A stretch of DNA of 64,000 bases from Linderina pennispora. Lineage: Eukaryota; Kickxellomycota; Kickxellomycetes; Kickxellales; Kickxellaceae. Positions within the stretch are counted from its first letter, which is position 1; every line of letters begins with the position of its first letter. Positions 30,030 through 40,596 of the stretch are shown piece by piece. The notes under the pieces are model-generated. The model was given only the letters and a program-made list of their open reading frames with translations, searched no databases and was not told where the DNA came from. The position numbers and the translations under genes are program-made. The stretch is taken from the NCBI RefSeq assembly GCF_002104995.1, contig NW_024468257.1, positions 186,001-250,000 of the forward strand, in the 5' to 3' direction.

Positions 30030-30182
30030 AATGGCTGCTACTCAACTGTGATTGTTCTATATCCCACACTTACAACTCTTAGATATATTTGTTGCTTTGA
30101 TTCTCCTAACTGTTGAGAAATTGCTTTTCCAATAGAACTGTCAGCTGGTGTCCTGATAAGAGTTGGCTGTTTATCTCTCCCT

Positions 30183-31673
30183 TTAATAATGAATATCTAG
30201 ATAGAAGTATGAATGTCCTCTGAAAGTATGGAGTGCATAATGTGTAACTATAAATTCATCATCTAACTGAAGAACATTGTAAGCAACTCTATACAAGGAA
30301 GGTTTCAGATCTGTATTCTCTTTGATAAATATATGTCTAGTTTCATCAAGTGTGATATTGTCTATTGCTGTTGTTAATGCATTGATGTTTTCCTCTTTTG
30401 CAGAATAATCAACCTCTGACATTTCTGATAAACATATCTTACTCTTTGCTTGCTTACTATCTATCCAACCAATATGCATTCCTTTGTAGTTAACTAATCC
30501 CATCTCTTCAAAAGTGTGATACTGCTTAGTTGTAGGATAAGTTGACCAGAAGGAGTTTCTCTGACTTGGAACAATAGTTATATTCTCATCAACTCTTCTA
30601 AGAACTTTTTCTGTTTCAAGACCACTCTCAAGTGAATCATATATTTGATAAAGTGTAGGTCTATTGTTGAATGAGAGATTAGCAACAACTACCATTGGAT
30701 CATCATTCTTGTTTAGCTTCTTAATAATTCCTTGCTTCTTTGATGTGATAGAGTTAAACCAATGACAATATGCTAGAGTATGCTGTTGTCTCACATAAAT
30801 ACAAACAGTATAACAACTACTAACTTTATCAACAAGTGCCATCCACTGCTTTTCATAAGAAGTTGCAAATGTTCTGCATTCATTCATAAACTGAACTGTG
30901 TTAAGAAGCAAGCTGCTATTCCATTCAAATGTTTGCATCTGAGAAGAATGTACAGTTAGTTCTATCCTAGTCAAACCAGAGTTTCTACAAGCATACAATG
31001 TTTCTCCAAAGTTGTGCAAAGTTGGCATTATAAATTCAGAAAGTTTTGAACTAAGAGGATTACGAACTTCACCACTCTCAAGAAGCTGAATAAACTTGTT
31101 GTAAATTTTGTTCTTAACTTTAACATCTCCTTTCTTTGTAAACCAGCTAATACAGTTAGAGCCAGACTTGCGTAAATCATCTACAACATCTTTCTTTTCA
31201 ACTCCTCTTTCTAAAAGGTATTTATAGATAATATTTCTAGATGAGATATTCATACAATCCATTGTGATGTCATAATTCTGTAGATATATTTTGTGATCAG
31301 CCATAGTAGCAAACTTCACTGTTAACAAAGAACTAGCTATTGCAATATTTGGGGTAGATACTTTGTAAATAGCAACTGGACCATATTTTTCACTAATCTT
31401 GCTTCTAACATACTTATAACCAAAACCTTCTCCAAATACTTTATGCAATCTAATACTAGCTGACTTCTGCTTCACCTTTATATCTGATTCACTGCATTTC
31501 TCAACAACAACCTCAACAATGAATGAGTCAACAAATATTTCAGAAGAATGCTCAAATCCAAGTTGCTCTATACCTCTAGCAGTATACCTAGCATCAGCAA
31601 CATCAGGCATATTTCTTCTTTCTGATAACACTCTTAATAGTAATGCTCTTAGTTCACTCTGGAAGGGGGTCAT
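30183..31673 (-). CDS. gene A', 496-aa element protein (family 2, intact)
   Basis: Starts MTPFQSELRALLLRVLSERRNMPDVADARYTARGIEQLGF; the ATGACCCCC is the inner end of HP2 module 11, the same arrangement as family 1. It shares with A the blocks NYDITMDC, CISWFT, NKIYNKFIQLLESGEVRN, RIELTVHS, CRTFATSYEKQWMALVD, YCHWFN and ITIVPSQRNSFW, but ends about 50 residues earlier, after YFYLDIHY. No HUH motif and no DDE motif are seen. Function unknown; a replication-initiator or end-binding role is possible. Confidence 0.85.
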   Translation of the reverse strand: MTPFQSELRALLLRVLSERRNMPDVADARYTARGIEQLGFEHSSEIFVDSFIVEVVVEKCSESDIKVKQKSASIRLHKVFGEGFGYKYVRSKISEKYGPVAIYKVSTPNIAIASSLLTVKFATMADHKIYLQNYDITMDCMNISSRNIIYKYLLERGVEKKDVVDDLRKSGSNCISWFTKKGDVKVKNKIYNKFIQLLESGEVRNPLSSKLSEFIMPTLHNFGETLYACRNSGLTRIELTVHSSQMQTFEWNSSLLLNTVQFMNECRTFATSYEKQWMALVDKVSSCYTVCIYVRQQHTLAYCHWFNSITSKKQGIIKKLNKNDDPMVVVANLSFNNRPTLYQIYDSLESGLETEKVLRRVDENITIVPSQRNSFWSTYPTTKQYHTFEEMGLVNYKGMHIGWIDSKQAKSKICLSEMSEVDYSAKEENINALTTAIDNITLDETRHIFIKENTDLKPSLYRVAYNVLQLDDEFIVTHYALHTFRGHSYFYLDIHY

Positions 31674-32126
31674 TCCTGGACTTGTAAATTTTAGTTATTT
31701 GCAATTTTGTTAGATAGATATTTGAATAATCATTTTCAGAACTATTTTTTGCTACTAATTATTTTTTCTATAGTTATTATTTGTTATTGTGTCCAGAATG
31801 TTTTTGTGTGTATAATTGATTTTAAAAATACAAATATTTTTTTTGCCATTTCACCCAAACCGCCATCGGCATCTTGGAAAAGTTTCAGTGAACATAATTT
31901 CCTTGTGGTTGCTTAGCCACATCTATTGAGATATTGACTTTTGTTGCCCAATGATAATTAACCCCAAATATGCAAAGTTTTTTCTTTCTGGTTGAAATTA
32001 TGTTCACTGAAACTTTTCCAAGATGCCGATGGCGGTTTGGGTGAAATTTTTATTTCACTGAAATTGCTAATAGTTCCAGCATGCATAAATAGTTAATAGG
32101 CAGATAAGTATCTCTGTATAACCCCC
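31665..32126 (+). repeat. HP2 module 11, terminal repeat of E3 (A' end)
   Basis: 462 bp; nearly identical to module 10. Bases 31,671-31,673 are the A' start codon on the minus strand. Outer end AACCCCC is followed by AGA. Confidence 0.92.
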
Positions 32127-32539
32127 AGAGTGCATAATATGTAACTACAAAACCATTACTGAAATAGAGAACAATATGAGCAACTCTTTACTAAAGGCTT
32201 AAGATCTAGATTCTCATATAAATATTGCCCTTATTTCATCTAGTATGGCATCTTCAATCACTGTTGTTAGTGCATTGATCTTTTGTTCACCTATAGAAAC
32301 TACACCTCAGACATTTCTTATAGACAAATCATAATATTTGCTTATTTGAGTACATTCTGTCTATCTAACTAATATGCATCTCTTAATAGTAAACTAATCA
32401 CATCTTATCAAAAGTGTGATATTGCTTAGATATAGGATATATAGACCAGAAGTAATTTCTTTGATTTAGAACAATAGATATATTATCATCAACTCTTCTA
32501 AGAACATTTACTGTATTAAGCATATTCTTATGTGACTTG

Positions 32540-32796
32540 TATATTTGATGTTTTAAACTAGCACAGTTTGATGCTTTCTAAAATTGATGACATATATGAT
32601 TGCTTGGTGCATATCTATTAATTACAGATGGGATTCTAACAACTTGATGAATTTATTATGATTTTTTAAAATGGCATAATTTGATTCTTTTTAAAATTGA
32701 TGATATATATGATTGCTTGGTATTAGAAAAATATTTATAAATAGGATGATAACGACTTGATGACTTGAACATGATGTTTTAAAATGGCAGCATTTG
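32540..32796 (+). repeat. degenerate tail repeats of E2
   Basis: Copies of the ~112-bp unit, near-identical to 22,430-22,676. A 21-bp partial HP1 end (GGAGGTTATTCATAATCACT) follows, then the terminal HP1. Confidence 0.7.
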
Positions 32797-32816
32797 GAGG
32801 TTATTCATAATCACTA

Positions 32817-33212
32817 GGAGATCATTCACAATCACTAAACTAAGTAAAAAATAATTAGAAGTTGTATAACTTTTTGTTCTTTTGTTTTTTTTGAACTTCT
32901 CCGAAACCCCCTTCGGCATCCTGAAAAATTTCAGTTGATACACAATTAATATGCTTCTACTGAGATACAGGCTGCGTCCCGAGAAATCAACTGAAATTTT
33001 TCAGGATGCCGAAGGGGGTTTCGGAGAAGCGTCTATTCTTATATTTTTGTTTATTAGTTAATCTAGTTGCTAAAATCTTTTTGGCCATCACTAAATATTC
33101 TGATTTTTAAAATATTTTTCAACTGCTAGTAATTGATTTGTTATTTAATACTTGGTTATTCTGATACAAGATATTAAGTTTCTTTAAACTTTCTTATTTG
33201 TGAATGGCCTCC
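32817..33212 (+). repeat. HP1 module 12, right terminal repeat of E2, inversion junction
   Basis: 396 bp, three or so differences from module 9. Its right end abuts the 3' end of an A'' gene (CTAGATAGAAG) rather than the expected ACA; see the inversion finding. Confidence 0.85.
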
Positions 33213-34688
33213 CTAGATAGAAGTATGAATATCCTCTGAAAGTATGGAGTGCATAATGTGTAACTGTAAATTCATTACCTAACTGAAGAACATTATAAGC
33301 AACTCTATATAATGATGGTTTCAGATCTGTATTCTCTTTGATATATATATGTCTAATTTCATCTAGTGTGATGCCTTCAATTGCAGTTATTAGTGGATTG
33401 ATATTTTGCTCATCTGCAGAATATTCAACCTCTGACATTTCTGATAGACATATCTTACTCTTTGCTTGCTTACTATCTATCCAACCAATATGCATTCCTT
33501 TGTAGTTAACTAATCCCATCTCTTCAAAAGTATGATACTGCTTAGTTATAGGATAAGTAGACCAGAAGGAGTTTCTCTGACTTGGAACAATAGTTATATT
33601 CTCATCAACTCTTCTAAGAACTTTTTCTATTTCAAGACCACTCTCAAGTGAATCATATATTTGATAAAGTGTAGGTCTATTGTTGAATGAGAGATTAGCA
33701 ACAACTACCATTGGATCTTCATTCTTAGTTAGCTTCTTAATAATTCCTTGCTTCTTTGATATGATAGAGTTAAACCAATGACAATATGCTAGAGTATGCT
33801 GTTGTCTCACATAAATACAAACTGTATAACAACTACTAACCTTATCAACAAGTGCCATCCACTGCTTTTCATAAGAAGTTGCAAATGTTCTGCATCCATT
33901 CAAAAGTCAAGTGTAGTAAGAAGCAAGTTACTATTCCATTCAACTGTTTGCATCTGAGAAGAATGTACAGTTAGTTCTATCCTAGTCAAACCAGAGTTTC
34001 TACAAGCATACAATGTTTCTCCAAAGTTGTGCAAAGTTGGCATTACAAATTCTGAAAGTTTAGAACTAAGAGGATTACGAACTTCACCACTCTCAAGAAG
34101 CTGAATAAACTTATTGTAAATTTTGTTCTTAACTTTAATATCTCCTTTCTTTGTGAACCAACTAATACAGTTAGAACCAGACTTACGTAAATCATCAACT
34201 ACATCTTTCTTTTCAATTCCTCTTTCTAAAAGGTATTTATAAATAATATTCCTAGAAGACACATTCTTACAATCCATTGTGATATCATAATTCTGTAAGT
34301 ATATTTTGTGTTTAGCCATTGTAGCAAACTTCACTGTTAACAAAGAACTAACTATTGCAATGTTTGGTGTGGATACTTTGTAAATAGCAACTAGTCCATA
34401 TTGTTCACTAATCTTGCTTCTAATATACTTATAGCCAAAACCTTCTCCAAATACTTTATGCAATCTAACACTAGCAGACTTCTGCTTTATCTTCATATCA
34501 GATTCAATGCATTTCTCAATAACAACCTCAACAATGAATGAGTCAACAAACATTTCAGAAGAATGCTCAAATCCAAGTTGCTCTATACCTCTAGCAGTAT
34601 ACCTAGCATCAGCAACATCAGGCATATTTCTTCTTTCTGACAACACTCTTGTTAGCAACACTCTTAGTTCACTTTGGAAGGGGGTCAT
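33213..34688 (-). pseudogene. gene A'' (family 2), one-base frameshift and 3' end replaced by HP1
   Basis: Very close to A' of E3. A single-base deletion at about 33,900 (TTTTGAATGG where E3 has TTTATGAATG) shifts the frame after LLTTLDF. The C-terminus runs into HP1 module 12 (GRPFTNKKV). The start MTPFQSELR again comes from the end of an HP2 (34,680-34,688). It belongs to E4 together with C'' and B'' at 35,852-37,295. Confidence 0.85.
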
Positions 34689-35140
34689 TCCTGGACTTGT
34701 AAATTTTAGATATTTGCAATTTACTTAGTTAGATATTTGATTAATCGTTTTCAGAACATTTTTTTGCTACTAATTATTTTTTCTATAGTTATTATTTGTT
34801 ATTGTGTCCAGAATGTTTTTGTGTGTATAATTGATTTTAAAAATACAAATATTTTTTTTGCCATTTCACCCAAACCGCCATCGGCATCTTGGAAAAGTTT
34901 CAGTGAACATAATTTCAACCAGAAAGAAAAACTTTGCATATTTGGGGTTAATTATCATTGGGCAACAAAAGTCAATATCTCAATAGATGTGGCTAAGCAA
35001 CCACAAGGAAATTATGTTCACTGAAACTTTTCCAAGATGCCGATGGCGGTTTGGGTGAAATTTTTATTTCACTGAAATTGCCAATAGTTTCAATATGCAC
35101 AAATAATTGTTGTGCAGATAACTATCTCTGAATGACCTCC
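34680..35140 (+). repeat. HP2 module 13, terminal repeat of E4
   Basis: 461 bp with loop in the CAACCAGAAAG orientation. It is followed by ATT at 35,141-35,143, the complement of the AAT next to module 15. Confidence 0.88.
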
Positions 35141-35455
35141 ATTAACATCTCATTCACAACATTGCTTAACTACACATGGTACTATCATATATTCAATATG
35201 CGAAGAAAAATTCTGAAGGAAATGATCAATGCTTCAGCGCTGCCATCACTCTTATGGATGTTGAATGCATAGTTGATACTCACATAGCTAGTATTCAACG
35301 CTGAAGAGAAATGAGTTTGATAGCTAGTTCACTGAAGGAATTATCAACTATAAATGATGTACAACTACACATCAGCTCACCTTTGAAGCAACGTAATTCG
35401 ATGACGTGATTTTTTATAGTATTAGTATAAAGATAGGTAGAGAGATTACTACTGT
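35141..35455. other. unique target DNA inside the inverted segment
   Basis: 315 bp without an open frame of note. It contains an imperfect inverted repeat (TGCTTCAGCGCTG... and TTCAACGCTGAAG). Read on the minus strand it begins ACAGTAGTAATC, the expected right flank of E2, and ends GATGTTAAT, the expected left flank of E4. Confidence 0.6.
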
Positions 35456-35851
35456 GGAGGCCATTCACAAATAAGAAAGTTTAAAGAAACTTAATATCTT
35501 GTATCAGAATAACCAAGTATTAAATAACAAATCAATTACTAGCAGTTGAAAAATATTTTAAAAATCAGAATGTTTAGTGATGGCCAAAAAGATTTTAGCA
35601 ACTAGATTAACTAATAAACAAAAATATAAGAATAGACGCTTCTCCGAAACCCCCTTCGGCATCCTGAAAAATTTCAGTTGATTTCTCGGGACGCAGCCTG
35701 TATCTCAGTAGAAGCATATTAATTGTGTATCAACTGAAATTTTTCAGGATGCCGAAGGGGGTTTCGGAGAAGTTCAAAAAAAACAAAAGAACAAAAAGTT
35801 TTACAACTTCTAATTATTTTTTACTTAGTTTAGTGATTGTGAATGACCTCC
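35456..35851 (-). repeat. HP1 module 14, inverted copy, inversion junction
   Basis: 396 bp, same subtype as modules 9 and 12 (CGTCTATTC). In the restored order it sits between A'' and C'' of E4, where about 230 bp of the element are missing. Confidence 0.85.
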
Positions 35852-36014
35852 TTACCTCACAATCAGTAGCAATATGTTGGATCCAATTACGCACTTGTAT
35901 TGCTAGGTCATCACTCATATTAAAATCATGAATAAGTAGCAGAGTAAGCATATTTCTTTCTTCCTCACACATCTCAGCTAAATGTTGCTTGAAGAAGTTC
36001 TGGAATGATCCCAT
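35852..36014 (-). pseudogene. gene C'' of E4, C-terminally truncated
   Basis: MGSFQNFFKQHLAEMCEEER to IATDCEVR matches C' of E3, then the frame enters HP1 module 14. The last ~25 residues, including DVC and MVA, are gone. Its head-to-head spacer with B'' is intact. Confidence 0.75.
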
Positions 36015-36065
36015 TTTCTAAAATTGATAAAAGTTGAAATTTTTATTTATGACTACCTCACACTG

Positions 36066-37295
36066 ATGGATAATCAATTACAAGAATTAAGAGAGAAGGA
36101 GTGGAATGTGCTCTATACAACAAAGTGGAGATTTCTTGATGACGACTGGTTAGTGCATAAACAGCAGAAGTATTATAGGAGTGAAGCTCATGAAGTAAAA
36201 GAAATAAAGCTTATCAAAGATACACTTGTTAAGCAACTTGGAATGATCCCTGTGTTCTTCTTCTTAAATGTGTTGTTTGGTGGAAAGCAGTATCCATGTC
36301 CATACAGAAATGTTGAGAAAGGACTCTTGATTTTGTACCAGTTAGTTGCTGGGCTATCAATCAATGAGATGGAAAGGTTTATTCCTAAGAGTAGCTACCA
36401 AGTGATTCATAACATGTTCTATATCTCAGAGTTAAGTGAGTTGAACAAGAAGCTTTCACACTACTTGCACACAATGTTCTCCACTCCAGAACTACGAGTG
36501 ATCTCAGCAAAGATTCAGAATCCTAAAGGGTTTAAGCATATTACTCTTATGTTAGATGGACATGACTCATGAGCACTACATAATGGTGCTTACAAACCAA
36601 ATCTTTATTCCTTCAAGTTGAAGAAGTCAGGATATAGAACACAAGTTTGCATTGATTTGAATGGAATGGTTGTCCTTGTTTCACCAACTGAGGAGTGTAA
36701 AGACCACCCAGACTCTAAGATGATTAAGAACATGTCACTATTGAAATATATCTCTCCAGTAGATTGTGTTGTGTTAGATGGTGGCTATCCTCAAAGTATT
36801 CTGGAGGAGTTAACAGAAGCAGAAGAGAATGAAAATTTTGGAATGCATAACTTTTGCTTACCAGTTAGAAAGCCAAGAGGAACCAACTTAAGTGAGGCAG
36901 AGTTAGAATATAATAGCAAACTTGGGTCATTTAGATCAATGGTTGAGAGCACATTTGGAGAACTAGGTAACACATTTAAGAGACTATCAAATAGAGAAGT
37001 TGTGAGAATTAGAAACACAACTGTGTACAATGTGCAGTTTAAACTCTGTTGCTTACTCTACAATATGAAGAAGATCCTAGCAGCTAGTAAAGTTCCTGTT
37101 GAACATCACCACACACTTTGGGTTCTATCTAACTTTGACTACCCAAGCAACAATCAGGAGAGATCAACACATGCTGAAGTTGGAAGTAGTTTACCACAAA
37201 AAGTAGAGTTAGAGGCTTCAATGAGAGAACTACAAGATAGACTGATTCAAGCTAAAATTGATGAGTCAATGAACTTCTATGTTGACATGTCATAA
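36066..37295 (+). pseudogene. gene B'' of E4, one nonsense change
   Basis: Near-identical to B' of E3. A TGA at 36,570-36,572 replaces the CGA codon of DSRALHN (GACTCATGAGCAC against GACTCACGAGCAC), right after the first catalytic Asp. The rest of the frame to 37,295 is open. The change is C-to-T at a CpG. Confidence 0.88.
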
Positions 37296-37356
37296 ACATC
37301 TTTTAAAATAAGAATTTTCAGTAAGAATTTTGCATTGATAGAAAATGCTTCAATAA

Positions 37357-37817
37357 GGAGGTCATTCAGAGATAGTTATCTTCACAACAATTATTTGTGC
37401 ATATTGAAACTATTGGCAATTTCAGTGAAATAAAAATTTCACCCAAACCGCCATCGGCATCTTGGAAAAGTTTCAGTGAACATAATTTCCTTGTGGTTGC
37501 TTAGCCACATCTATTGAGATATTGACTTTTGTTGCCCAATGATAATTAACCCCAAATATGCAAAGTTTTTCTTTCTGGTTGAAATTATGTTCACTGAAAC
37601 TTTTCCAAGATGCCGATGGCGGTTTGGGTGAAATGGCAAAAAAAATATTTATATTTTTAAAATCAATTATAAGCACAGAAACATTCTGGACACAATAATT
37701 AATATTAACCATGATAAAAATAATTAGTAGCAAAAAAATGTTCTGAAAACGATTAATCAAATATCTAACTAAGTAAATTGCAAATATCTAAAATTTACAA
37801 GTCCAGGAATGACCCCC
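37357..37817 (-). repeat. HP2 module 15, terminal repeat of E4
   Basis: 461 bp in reverse orientation; followed by AAT (37,818-37,820). It pairs with module 13 once the inversion is undone, though the two differ in one internal stretch (ATCATGGTTAATATTAATTA), suggesting conversion between copies. Confidence 0.88.
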
Positions 37818-37865
37818 AATAGTGAAGAGTGAGTGAAGCAGAATTATAGGTAGTGATTTCACATT

Positions 37866-38262
37866 GGAGGCCATTCATAAATATAAAAGTTTAAAGAAAC
37901 TAAATATCTATTATCAGAATAACCAATTAACAAATAATAAATCAATTACTAGCAGTAGATAAATATTTTAAAATACAGAATGTTTACCACTGGCCAAAAA
38001 GATTCAAGCAACTAGATTAACAAATAAACAAAGATGCCAAATATGGTGCTTCTACAAAACCCCCTTCGGCATCCTGAAAAATTTCAGTTGATACACAATT
38101 AATATGCTTCTACTGAGATACAGGCTGCGTCCCGAGAAATCAACTGAAATTTTTCAGGATGCCGAAGGGGGTTTTGTAGAAGCACCATATTTGGCATCTG
38201 AACAAGAAAACAATAAAAATATTAATAATTATTAAATAGCTAACCAGTTCTGACTGATCTCC
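37866..38262 (-). repeat. HP1b module 16, solo, TSD ATT, loop flipped
   Basis: 397 bp, ATT at 37,863-37,865 and 38,263-38,265. Relative to its own flanks the loop is in the same flipped state as module 3. The 48-bp spacer before it is unique. Confidence 0.85.
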
Positions 38263-38315
38263 ATTTTCAAAAATTGATTAAAGTTGAAATTTTAATTTAT
38301 GACTACCTCACACTG

Positions 38316-38814
38316 ATGGACAATCAATTACAAGAATTAAGAGAGAAGGAGTAGAATGTGCTCTACACAACAAAGTGGAGATTTCTTGATGAAGACTGGT
38401 TAGTGCATAAACAGCAGAAGTATTACAGGAGTGAAGCTCATGAAGTAAAAGAAATAAAGCTTATCAAAGAAACACTTGTAAAGCAACTTGGAATGATCCC
38501 TGTGTTCTTCTTCTTAAATGTGTTGTTTGGTGGAAAGCAGTATCCAGGCCCATATAGAAATGTTGAGAAAGGACTCTTAATTTTGTACCAGTTAGTTGCT
38601 GGGCTATCAATCAATGAGATGGAGAGGTTTATTCCTAAGAGTAGCTACCAAGTTATTTATAATATGTTCTATATCTCAGAGTTAAGCGAGTTGAATAAGA
38701 AGCTCTCTCACTACTTGCACACAATGTTCTCAACTCCAGAACTAAGAGTGATCTCAGCAAAGATTCAGAATCCTAAAGGGTTTAAGCATATTACTCTTAT
38801 GCTAGATGGCCATA
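38316..38814 (+). pseudogene. gene B''' fragment, early stop and truncation
   Basis: MDNQLQELREKE, then TAG at 38,352-38,354 in place of TGG, then an otherwise open frame to LMLDGH, where HP2 module 17 cuts it right at the first catalytic Asp. The upstream C/B-type spacer is recognisable. Confidence 0.85.
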
Positions 38815-39275
38815 GGGGGTCATTCCTGGACTTATAAATTTTAGTAAATTACAATTTTGTTAGATAGTTATTTGAATAATCGTTTTCAGAACTATTTTTT
38901 ACTACTAATTATTTTTTTCATAGTTATTATTAGTTATTGTGTCCAGAATGTTTTTGAGTGTATAATTGATTTTAAAAATACAAATATTTTTTTTGCCATT
39001 TCACCCAAACTGCTATCGGCATCTTGGAAAAGTTTCAGTGAACATAATTTCCTTGTAGTTACTTAGCCACATCTATTGAGATATTGACTTTTGTTGTCCA
39101 ATAATAATTAGCCCTAAATATGCAAAGTTTTTCTTTCTGGTTGAAATTATGTTCACTGAAACTTTTCCAAGGTGCCGATGGTGGTTTGGGTGGAATTTTT
39201 ATTTCACTGAAATTGCCAATAGTTTCAACATGTATAAATAGTTGTTGTGCAGATAACTAGCTCTGAATGACCTCC
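38815..39275 (+). repeat. HP2 module 17
   Basis: 461 bp, more diverged than other HP2 copies, with several C-to-T or G-to-A changes in and near the arms (ACTGCTATCGG, GGTGCCGATGGTGG). Flanks ATA and ACT do not match, so an end was lost or rearranged. Confidence 0.85.
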
Positions 39276-39643
39276 ACTGGTGCATGTTCCACAGCAATGC
39301 AGATCTGACAACAGCTGGCACAATACTCTGGTATGCACATCTCAGTGTATACTATCAGATGCACACTATGTCACCAAGGGATTCGATCTATGCACAGAAT
39401 AAATATCCCTCAACTGAAAGATCGCCATTATAAGGATTGACACCAATTTGCTATGGCCTTTGGGAGCTGGACAGACACCAATTGGAGTTAGGTAATTTGG
39501 TCAGATGAGACAAGAATATACCTCAATGGAGCAGATGGATGTGAAAGATGCTTATGTAAACCAGGTGGAGTCCTCCAGGATCACCATATTACCCTAACCC
39601 AAAAATATGGTGGAGGTGGAATCATGGTTTAGGGATGCATAAC
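39276..39643 (+). pseudogene. Tc1 transposase fragment, rich in CpG-to-TpG/CpA changes
   Basis: Aligns with 41,830-42,192 of the fuller Tc1 copy. Most CpG sites of that copy are TG or CA here (for example GCAATGCAGATCTGACAAC for GCAACGCAGATCCGACAAC). Bounded on both sides by HP2 modules. Confidence 0.85.
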
Positions 39644-40104
39644 GGAGGTCATTCAGAGATAGTTATCTGCACAACAATTATTTGTGCATATTGAAACTAT
39701 TGGGAATTTCAGTGAAATAAAAATTTCACCCAAACCGCCATCGGCATCTTGGAAAAGTTTCAGTGAACATAATTTCAACCAGAAAGAAAAACTTTGCATA
39801 TTTGGGGTTAATTATCATTGGGCAACAAAAGTCAATATCTCAATAGATGTGGCTAAGCAACCACAAGGAAATTATGTTCACTGAAACTTTTCCAAGATGC
39901 CGATGGCGGTTTGGGTGAAATGGCAAAAAAAATATTTGTATTTTTAAAATCAATTATAAGCACAGAAACATTCTGGACACAATAATTAATATTAACTATG
40001 ATAAAAATAATTAGTAGCAAAAAACTGTTCTGAAAACGATTAATCAAATATCTAACTAAGTAAACTGCAAATATCTAAAATTTACAAGTCCAGGAATGAC
40101 CCCC
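39644..40104 (-). repeat. HP2 module 18, right arm of inverted duplication
   Basis: 461 bp; partner of module 8. The duplication shared with module 8 ends at this module's inner edge: outside it the two arms match, inside they do not. Confidence 0.88.
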
Positions 40105-40596
40105 TGTACTTACTATACAAAGTACATGTACTATAGGTAACAGTGAGATTAAAATATCTTAATGAATATACTCTATTCTGTGAATATACTCTATTCATTG
40201 AATATTAGGAAGAAACCTAGATTCTAAGATAATCAGAAAAAGTAGATTCTGAGTTTAGAGTAGTGTATCTCTATACAGCTAAGGCTATTGCTTCCTTAGT
40301 AGAAGGGGATGTGACATACGGATCAGTGTATATATGATGATATAAAACATACCTTGATTACATACCTATGATAAGCAGTAGGAGAGTGCAAAGATTATAT
40401 CCAAAGTATTCATCATATAAATGGCAAATTAGGCTACCAGTTGGCTAGATATGAATACTGTTTCTACTGTATGATGATCAGTGTAGTCCCCTAGATACGA
40501 TACACTACTCACTTATAGGGCTTCAGTATGAGTAAGATCTGATAAAAGTCAAAATTCATCGTTTTTGGCACCTACATTGTGTTGGCCTAGGAAATT
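40105..40596. repeat. right arm of inverted duplication and unique AT-rich spacer
   Basis: 40,105-40,373 is the reverse complement of 23,094-23,159 plus 13,440-13,641, and contains the E1 empty site at 40,168-40,170. 40,374-40,596 is unmatched DNA with no gene. Confidence 0.8.

Larger units (their letters stand above)
27987..32126 (-). mobile_element. E3: complete 4,140-bp element, HP2 direct terminal repeats, genes A', C', B', TSD AGA
   Basis: Ends GGGGGTCATTCC and GTATAACCCCC. The two 461-462-bp HP2 modules are in direct orientation and differ by about one substitution and one base of a T run. AGA is duplicated at 27,984-27,986 and 32,127-32,129, and the empty site is in E1 near 21,543. 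Inside, on the minus strand, A' is followed by B', with C' between them on the opposite strand. All three frames are intact. It is the youngest and simplest unit here and the best type copy of the family. There is no reverse transcriptase, protease or gag-like frame, so it is not a retrotransposon despite its LTR-like shape. Confidence 0.88.
27920..32530 (-). pseudogene. decayed A' remnant of E2, split by E3
   Basis: Pieces at ~27,920-27,983 and 32,130-32,530 together match the decayed A' of E1 (21,480-22,428) and, with many stops, the intact A' at 30,183. E3 sits between them with an AGA duplication; the E1 copy shows the uninterrupted sequence TATACAGAGTGCAT. Confidence 0.75.
23773..33212 (+). 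mobile_element. E2: compound element with terminal HP1 repeats, hosting E3
   Basis: HP1 modules 9 and 12 in direct orientation share diagnostic bases (CGTCTATTC, CAACTGCTAG). The layout matches E1: A, C, B, HP1-end fragment, tip of B', C', decayed A', tail repeats, HP1. E3 (4.14 kb) is inserted in the decayed A'. Left flank is ACA; the matching ACA now lies beside HP1 module 14 at 35,453-35,455 on the other strand, because an inversion moved it. Without E3 the element is about 5.3 kb. It keeps intact A, C and B. Confidence 0.8.

Noticed and set aside
13642..33212. LTR retrotransposons, because of long direct terminal repeats with short target duplications
   Set aside because: No reverse transcriptase, RNase H, protease or gag-like frame, no TG...CA ends, and a DDE transposase of the PIF/IS5 type is present instead.
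13041..40104. A CRISPR-like array, given regularly recurring near-identical palindromic units
   Set aside because: Units are ~400-460 bp, in mixed orientations with large irregular spacers and transposon-type ends; host is eukaryotic.
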